This document shows, piece by piece, positions 59,546-64,000 of a DNA stretch of 64,000 nucleotides. The notes under the pieces were generated by a model. That model saw nothing but the letters and a program-made list of their open reading frames with translations. It was not told the origin of the DNA and searched no databases. The DNA is from a virus. A program made the position numbers and the translations under genes. Numbering within the stretch: position 1 is the stretch's first letter; the number at the start of each line of letters is the position of its first letter. The stretch lies in the IMG/VR virus record IMGVR_UViG_3300029922_000024, positions 1 to 64,000 of that record; one strand, given 5' to 3'.

Positions 59546-60667
59546 ATGCAAGAATTGTTCACTTTCGATGATGTCCTAATTGTTCCAAAATTCTCAACGA
59601 TTTCAAGTAGAAAAGACGTAGATCTACGTGTATCTACTAATCATAAGGTATTCCGTGATATCGGATGTAATTTCCCAGTAATTTCGGCTAATATGGACAC
59701 TATTACCGATGTAAAAATGGCTCATGCTATGTTAAATTACGGTGCCCAAGCATGCCTTCATAGATTTTGTACAATTGAAGAAAACGCCAAAATGTTCGAC
59801 GAAGCTATGATCATCGAGGATATGGAATGTATTTACAGGCCTATGGTTTCTGTTGGTATTGGCGACCATGAATTCGAAAGAGCTGAAGCGTTGTATTGCA
59901 TGGGTGCCATTGTATTTATAGTCGATGTTGCTCACGGTGCTCAAGAAGCAGTTCTGAATCAAGTAAAAAGGTTGAGAGAACGTTTCCGAGATAACGCTGC
60001 CATAATCGTTGGTAATTTCGCAACAGGCGAAAGCCTTAAGCCATTTTTAGGCCAAGTATCAATTGACGGATTTAAGGTAGGTATTGGTCCAGGTAGTGCG
60101 TGTACTACTCGTATTAAGACCGGTGTAGGTTATCCTCAACTATCAGCCGTGACTAGCGTAGTAAATGCTTTAGAAGGCACAGGAATCCCAACCATTGCAG
60201 ATGGGGGAATGAAGACTCCGGGAGACATCGCTAAAGCTTTGGGTGCTGGGGCTAGTCTGGTAATGCTTGGCGGAATGCTTGCTGGAACTGATGAAACGCC
60301 AGGAGATGTAGTGTATATTCATGAAGGGACTTCTGAGATGCTTACCAAAGAACAATTTGAAAATGGTATTGCTGGTGGCTATCTTAGGCCTAACTGGAAA
60401 GCTCTAAAGAAATACCGTGGATCAGCCTCCAAAGAAGCTTACGATTCTCAAGGCAAGACCGGCACACACAGGACTACTGAAGGTGAATCCTTCCTTGTGC
60501 CATACAAAGGATCAGTAAAAGATGTTTTGGACGATATTCAGGGGGGCTTACGAAGCGCATTTTCCTATGTGGGCGCTAAAAACCTAGAAGAATTTCACGC
60601 AAGAGTTGAATTCGTTAGAATTAGTCGTGCCACAAGAACAGAAAATGGATCGCACTGGCGCACTTAA
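59546..60667 (+). CDS. guaC: GMP reductase (IMPDH/GMPR family)
   Basis: Counted from 59546 ([20 protein letters not shown]), the 373-residue enzyme would reduce GMP to IMP with NADPH. The active-site loop [11 protein letters not shown] holds the Cys (near 186), followed by [31 protein letters not shown], the EYRGSA-like [15 protein letters not shown] flap and [20 protein letters not shown] are typical. There is no CBS domain. IMP dehydrogenase is the alternative; the Lys-Thr-Gly-Val-Gly after the Cys loop and the C-terminus favour GMPR. It may shift purine pools toward adenine nucleotides. Confidence 0.8.
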   Translation: MQELFTFDDVLIVPKFSTISSRKDVDLRVSTNHKVFRDIGCNFPVISANMDTITDVKMAHAMLNYGAQACLHRFCTIEENAKMFDEAMIIEDMECIYRPMVSVGIGDHEFERAEALYCMGAIVFIVDVAHGAQEAVLNQVKRLRERFRDNAAIIVGNFATGESLKPFLGQVSIDGFKVGIGPGSACTTRIKTGVGYPQLSAVTSVVNALEGTGIPTIADGGMKTPGDIAKALGAGASLVMLGGMLAGTDETPGDVVYIHEGTSEMLTKEQFENGIAGGYLRPNWKALKKYRGSASKEAYDSQGKTGTHRTTEGESFLVPYKGSVKDVLDDIQGGLRSAFSYVGAKNLEEFHARVEFVRISRATRTENGSHWRT

Positions 60668-60675
60668 GGGATGTT

Positions 60676-61209
60676 ATGATTAGAGATGAAGAATTAAGCC
60701 GTTTAACGAAATACGCACAAGGAATGGGCGTTAAAGTATCGTTTAGTGGTCAAAAATCGGGAGATGCCGGTGGATGGCTCTTAGACGGTTCTGAAATTCT
60801 TATTTATAAAAAACATCAAAGTTCTAAAACTGAAACCGTTATATCTCTAATACATGAGATAGCCCACCACCTATGGTTTATCCATGAAAAGAATAGGCAA
60901 CCAGATTTAAAATTCGAAGATGCCATCCATAGGCAGAATTTATTTGAAGATGAAATCTATGAAACTCCAGCCCCAAAGACTTTAAGGAAAAAGATTTACG
61001 ATGTTGAGGTAGCTGGAACCCAATATTGGGAAACCATATACAAAGAAACGAATTTAAAGTTTCCAAAATGGAAATTGTATGCGTCCATGGAATTTGATAC
61101 CTGGATGTATGAAGTTTATTATGAAACAGGAGAATTTCCGAATAGGAAAGAGAAAATAGAAAAAAATAAGGAAATCAACAATAAGCATAAAAATGTTAAA
61201 TATGAATGA
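60676..61209 (+). CDS. HExxH zinc metalloprotease-like protein
   Basis: The 177-residue protein has ISLIHEIAHHLWFIHEK, the H-E-x-x-H zinc motif as in ImmA/IrrE-type and SprT-like proteins. A basic, Trp-rich region and a Lys-rich tail follow. No third ligand is clear; the Glu in EFDTWMYEVYYE is possible. ImmA-like proteins cut repressors; here the target is unknown. It follows guaC by 8 nt. Confidence 0.6.
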   Translation: MIRDEELSRLTKYAQGMGVKVSFSGQKSGDAGGWLLDGSEILIYKKHQSSKTETVISLIHEIAHHLWFIHEKNRQPDLKFEDAIHRQNLFEDEIYETPAPKTLRKKIYDVEVAGTQYWETIYKETNLKFPKWKLYASMEFDTWMYEVYYETGEFPNRKEKIEKNKEINNKHKNVKYE

Positions 61210-61216
61210 AAAAGAC

Positions 61217-61245
61217 TTGTATTTAACACAATAGCGTGCTAGTAT
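61217..61245 (+). promoter_or_regulatory. Promoter for the CYTH gene, leaderless
   Basis: TTGTAT (61217-61222), a 17-nt spacer and TAGTAT (61240-61245). Transcription would begin at about the ATG at 61252. A second -10-like TATACT lies at 61243-61248. No ribosome binding site precedes the ATG. Confidence 0.5.
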
Positions 61246-61251
61246 ACTATT

Positions 61252-61839
61252 ATGGCCGAAGAACATAAATTTCTTGAAATAGAATGCAAGTATAATGGAG
61301 ATGACATCAACCGCATCGCCTTTAAGGATTTGGCCAAAAGTTTAAACCCTAAAAGTTTTATCTATGTAGAATCCAAAGATGTCTACTATGTCAGACAAGA
61401 AAACGAATTTCTAAGGTATAGAATGGCCGCCGAAAATAAAATGGGTGGTGAAGACGAACATCGTTCAGAACTTACTTTTAAAAAGAAACATATTGATCAA
61501 AACAATTGGGTTCGCACTGAAGTGAATTTGAGAATTGACAAGAATGATCCAGCATTAATCGTAGCGTTTTGCGAAGGACTTGGTTACATTAAAAATTTTA
61601 GTATCGATAAGGCCTGCGATATCTACTTCTTTGATGATGCAGACATTGTTTATTATACCGTAAAGAATGAAGATGGCAAATACGCTACATTCGTTGAGAT
61701 TGAAGCCGGTGAAAATATCGGAATGACCACAGAACAAGCTTGGGAAGTCATTTTAAAGTACGAAAAACTACTTGCCCCACTCGGTATTACGGCACAAAAG
61801 AGAAAACGACTGTCTCTATTTGAGATGTATAAAAAGTAA
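61252..61839 (+). CDS. CYTH domain triphosphate tunnel enzyme
   Basis: The 195-residue protein has the N-terminal E-x-E-x-K of CYTH proteins (FLEIECKY, E9/E11/K13). Tunnel strands follow (RSELTFKKKH, WVRTEVNLRID) and the acidic FVEIEAGENIG motif. CYTH enzymes include class IV adenylate cyclases, thiamine triphosphatase and inorganic triphosphatases; which reaction occurs here cannot be told from sequence. It stands alone under a leaderless promoter. Confidence 0.75.
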   Translation: MAEEHKFLEIECKYNGDDINRIAFKDLAKSLNPKSFIYVESKDVYYVRQENEFLRYRMAAENKMGGEDEHRSELTFKKKHIDQNNWVRTEVNLRIDKNDPALIVAFCEGLGYIKNFSIDKACDIYFFDDADIVYYTVKNEDGKYATFVEIEAGENIGMTTEQAWEVILKYEKLLAPLGITAQKRKRLSLFEMYKK

Positions 61840-61840
61840 T

Positions 61841-61897
61841 ATGGTGTTTTTCTTGATGTTACTATTTATTGATTTGTTAATCACTATTTTTCTATGA
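61841..61897 (+). CDS. 18-residue hydrophobic peptide
   Basis: A tiny frame reads MVFFLMLLFIDLLITIFL and stops in TATGA, overlapping the next ATG. It follows the CYTH stop by one base. Its composition is a pure membrane helix. It may be real or only a coupling device for the next gene. Confidence 0.3.
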   Translation: MVFFLMLLFIDLLITIFL

Positions 61898-62196
61898 AAA
61901 CTTACTACGATTCTAAACTTAGACCAATCCATAAAGGTGACGTACTAAAAGTATTTCATTTTACTGGCTCTAGAAACAAGAAATACTATATGTACAAGGT
62001 CGTAATGGATTTTGGATATGACTTTCTTTTTGGGGTAAGCCTTTCAGATGTTGGGTTAAAGGATTTGAAAGAATGCCATAAATACCCAATTAGTTATGGT
62101 GCTGATGGGCGTAATGTAATTGAAGGAACAGAAATAGTAGAAGGGTTCCATGGTGGAGACTTCGAAGACAGAGAAAGGCTAGAAAATGGAAAATAA
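61894..62196 (+). CDS. Small phage protein, unknown
   Basis: The 100-residue protein (MKTYYDSKLRPIHKGDVLKV) looks like a small beta-barrel with an acidic end. Similar proteins are frequent in phages without known role. It overlaps the next gene by 11 nt. Confidence 0.6.
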   Translation: MKTYYDSKLRPIHKGDVLKVFHFTGSRNKKYYMYKVVMDFGYDFLFGVSLSDVGLKDLKECHKYPISYGADGRNVIEGTEIVEGFHGGDFEDRERLENGK

Positions 62197-62473
62197 TATT
62201 TATCAGATCTCAGCTCGAATTAAGAATGCGGCTGCTAAAAACGATCACGCGTTTTCAGCCCAGGGAATGGCTCTTTGTAATATGTATACCCATGTGATTA
62301 AGGCTCTATATGACTTTTCAGACACTTTGGAAGACAGGGATGCCGCCGCTAGATTGAATGATGTCATTTTAAAGCAAGAAGACTTCCCAGCAAAGCTTTT
62401 AGATTTATTTGTTCCAGTACAGGAAAAGATAGAAGAAATCGACTTACTGGGAATCGATGATGACGAAGCGTAA
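62186..62473 (+). CDS. Small helical protein, unknown
   Basis: The 95-residue protein is helical (MALCNMYTHVIKALYDFSDT) with an acidic C-terminus (LLGIDDDEA). No family is recognised. It overlaps the HNH gene start. Confidence 0.6.
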   Translation: MENNIYQISARIKNAAAKNDHAFSAQGMALCNMYTHVIKALYDFSDTLEDRDAAARLNDVILKQEDFPAKLLDLFVPVQEKIEEIDLLGIDDDEA

Positions 62474-62840
62474 AGCCATTCCTAAGAAGATTAGGGATCA
62501 AGTAAAAGCAAAATACAATGGTCATTGCGGCTATTGCGGTACAAAGCCTGAAAAGCTTCAAGTAGACCACATTATTCCCCATGCTAGATCTCATCAGCAT
62601 GCCCGAAAAGGTGTGGATTTGGACGCCATTGAAAATTTAATGCCAGCATGCGCTCAATGCAACAACTACAAGATCAGCTACTCCCTAGAAGAATTTAGGT
62701 CCTTGGTTACTCGTCAAGTAGAATTGGCCAGGAAATCTAGTGTGAATTTTAGAACCGCAGAACGTTTCGGTTTACTTCAAGTAAAGCCAGTAGAAAGAGT
62801 AGTGTTTTTCTTTGAACTATCAGTAGGGTACGCAACATGA
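62457..62840 (+). CDS. HNH endonuclease, compact type
   Basis: The 127-residue protein (ATG at 62457 or 62460) has the zinc-stabilised HNH core: GHCGYCGTKPEKLQVDHIIP, then LMPACAQCNNYK with the second Cys pair and Asn. It differs from the three nucleases in the structural block, as it lacks the long basic N-terminus. It could be a resolvase, a packaging helper or a mobile nuclease. Confidence 0.8.
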   Translation: MMTKRKAIPKKIRDQVKAKYNGHCGYCGTKPEKLQVDHIIPHARSHQHARKGVDLDAIENLMPACAQCNNYKISYSLEEFRSLVTRQVELARKSSVNFRTAERFGLLQVKPVERVVFFFELSVGYAT

Positions 62841-63118
62841 CATATCGTAAATGTAGAAATCCTCATCCTACCCCAGAAGGTGAAGAGCCAATTACTGAGG
62901 CCGAGATCATTGAGATGGCTATCAAATGTTTTGGTTGGGATCGCAAGAAGGTAAAGAGCTGGTACCTTAAAGAGAACCCAAGACTACGTAAAGCTAGACC
63001 CTCAGAATTGGTTGATCGTGGACAGGGACATCTCGTGGTGGAATTTTTGAAACTTAAGAACGAAGAGCGGTTAGCCAACGAAAGAGCTGACCAGAAGAGG
63101 AAAGATGACAAAATTTGA
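62837..63118 (+). CDS. Antitoxin-like protein (MbcA/ParS/Xre type), paralog B
   Basis: The 93-residue protein ends with NPRLRKARPSELVDRGQGHL and VVEFLKLKNEE. This is the same block as in the protein at 17921 and is typical of MbcA/ParS/Xre toxin-binding domains. The N-terminal half (EAEIIEMAIKCFGWDRKKVK) is an additional helix pair. It overlaps the HNH stop and the aminotransferase start. Confidence 0.55.
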   Translation: MTYRKCRNPHPTPEGEEPITEAEIIEMAIKCFGWDRKKVKSWYLKENPRLRKARPSELVDRGQGHLVVEFLKLKNEERLANERADQKRKDDKI

Positions 63119-64000
63119 CTTGGGTTGGGGAGAATCGGTTGCAGTAAGAAAAGCTTTCGTAGAAGCATCTGGAAATTTCTTTATACCTTTCAATAACAAA
63201 GATATTGTGGAAATGGGATATACTCCTCATGAAGGAGATCCCGCCATGATTGAGGCCACACGTAAGGTTATAGAGCGTCAGACTGGTATTCGGTACGATT
63301 ACATAGTTCTGACACACGGAGCCACAGGCGGCCTTCACGTTGCTCTAAATGCCCTCAAACAGCAGGTGAGATACGAATCAGTTGTCACTGCACCAGCACC
63401 TTTCTTTAGAATGTATCCTAGCATCATTAAAAGTGCAGGATTTGAGCATGAAGAAGAAGTTAATTTCTCTAAGATCGACCGAAGTGCTGTCATATTAGTA
63501 GATTCTCCTAGCAATCCTATCGGTAATTTGTGGACTGGAGACCTTGGAATGGTCAGGACAGACAATAAGATGGTGGTTTGGGATTCCGTGTATCATACAG
63601 GTTCCTATCTCCCTAAAATCCATTTACCGCCTCCAAATCATGTCTTGAATGTAGGCAGTTTTAGTAAGATGACCGGCATAAATGGCATTAGAGTAGGTTG
63701 GGTAGCGACCAACAACGGATCTCTCTATGAGCGCCTCAAAGAATGTGTTGCCACAGAATATTGCGGACTAAGCAGTGCCCAGAATCGCATCATTTTGGAC
63801 TTAGTAAAACATTGCGACTGGGATGCTTTCGAACAGGGTGCAAGGCGCAAGTTAGATGGAAATCGCGAAGAATGGTCTAAATTAGAGAAATACTTTGGGG
63901 ACACAACCGTTTACCCAATTGGCATGTTTTATTATAGTAGAGCAGATCAGTCATGTAAAGATCTTCTAGATAGAGCGGGTATTACATATTTTCCTGGCTC
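63105..64000 (+). CDS. PLP-dependent aminotransferase (fold I), truncated by the window
   Basis: The frame starts with ATG at 63105 after GAGGAAAG and stays open to the right edge (298 codons). It shows VLTHGATGGLHVALNAL (PLP phosphate region), ILVDSPSNPIGNLWTG (N-P pattern that binds PLP O3), VVWDSVYHTGSYLP, and NVGSFSKMTGINGIRVGWV with the Schiff-base Lys and the conserved Arg. It belongs to class I/II aminotransferases (aspartate or histidinol-phosphate type). Such enzymes are rare in phages. The 3' end is outside. Confidence 0.8.
   Translation, partial: MTKFDLGWGESVAVRKAFVEASGNFFIPFNNKDIVEMGYTPHEGDPAMIEATRKVIERQTGIRYDYIVLTHGATGGLHVALNALKQQVRYESVVTAPAPFFRMYPSIIKSAGFEHEEEVNFSKIDRSAVILVDSPSNPIGNLWTGDLGMVRTDNKMVVWDSVYHTGSYLPKIHLPPPNHVLNVGSFSKMTGINGIRVGWVATNNGSLYERLKECVATEYCGLSSAQNRIILDLVKHCDWDAFEQGARRKLDGNREEWSKLEKYFGDTTVYPIGMFYYSRADQSCKDLLDRAGITYFPG

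Noticed and set aside
1-64000. CRISPR array, integrase or insertion sequence
   Set aside because: No regularly spaced repeats, no tyrosine or serine recombinase and no transposase with terminal repeats were seen.

Overview
The window is one piece of the genome of a large, AT-rich tailed bacteriophage. Genes are packed tightly, with many 1-8 nt overlaps and few gaps. A major capsid protein, scaffold-like protein, prohead protease, portal, MuF-like protein and large terminase lie beside a T4-like recombination and replication set (gp46/47-, UvsX-, UvsY- and gp32-like proteins, a replicative helicase and a primase). The replicase is a bacterial DnaE-type polymerase. There is no integrase, CRISPR array or rRNA. 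Both ends cut through genes, and the tail genes must lie outside. Two exported proteases and a lipoprotein, all with N-terminal export signals, suggest a host with a periplasm. I cannot name the host.

Layout. From 1 to about 31.3 kb the structural genes run on the minus strand. In transcription order they are: a small protein, GroEL, terminase, an Ig-like protein, portal, an unknown protein and MuF (31.3-23.2 kb); an M15 endolysin (18.9 kb); decoration-like protein, scaffold and major capsid, closed by a strong terminator (15.5-12.5 kb); and head-completion, connector and virion-associated proteins (11.2-0 kb). Plus-strand islands interrupt this block: thymidylate kinase (11.3 kb); an HNH nuclease, prohead protease, tRNA and antitoxin-like gene (15.7-18.4 kb); and a holin candidate, ParB-like protein, cytosine methylase, ThyX and phosphoesterase (19-23.2 kb). 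From 31.35 kb to the end all genes are on the plus strand: SF2 helicase, sigma factor, GroES-like protein, SbcD/SbcC, a secreted ClpP-like protease, RuvC-like resolvase, two exonucleases, DnaE, a secreted subtilase, SSB/UvsY/UvsX, helicase, primase, GMP reductase, a CYTH enzyme, an HNH nuclease and a truncated aminotransferase.

Most interesting points. (1) A virion-block protein at 3293-5332 begins with a palm domain resembling the minimal CRISPR polymerase (mCpol). It carries five Cys-x2-Cys motifs and appears to continue in the -1 frame across an A6 run. (2) A 2H-phosphoesterase-like domain is fused to a lytic transglycosylase-like domain (8653-9777), and a CYTH enzyme lies at 61.25 kb, so three nucleotide-phosphate folds occur in one phage. 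(3) The 8-mer [C/T]AATCTTA recurs just upstream of late genes and HNH genes; a phage sigma factor is encoded at 32.9 kb. (4) Several plus-strand promoters sit so close to the start codon that the mRNAs would be leaderless or nearly so, and the phage also carries an initiator-like tRNA with a C1-A72 mismatch. (5) A roughly 245-nt gap at 55.24-55.48 kb folds into several hairpins closed by a long-range stem.
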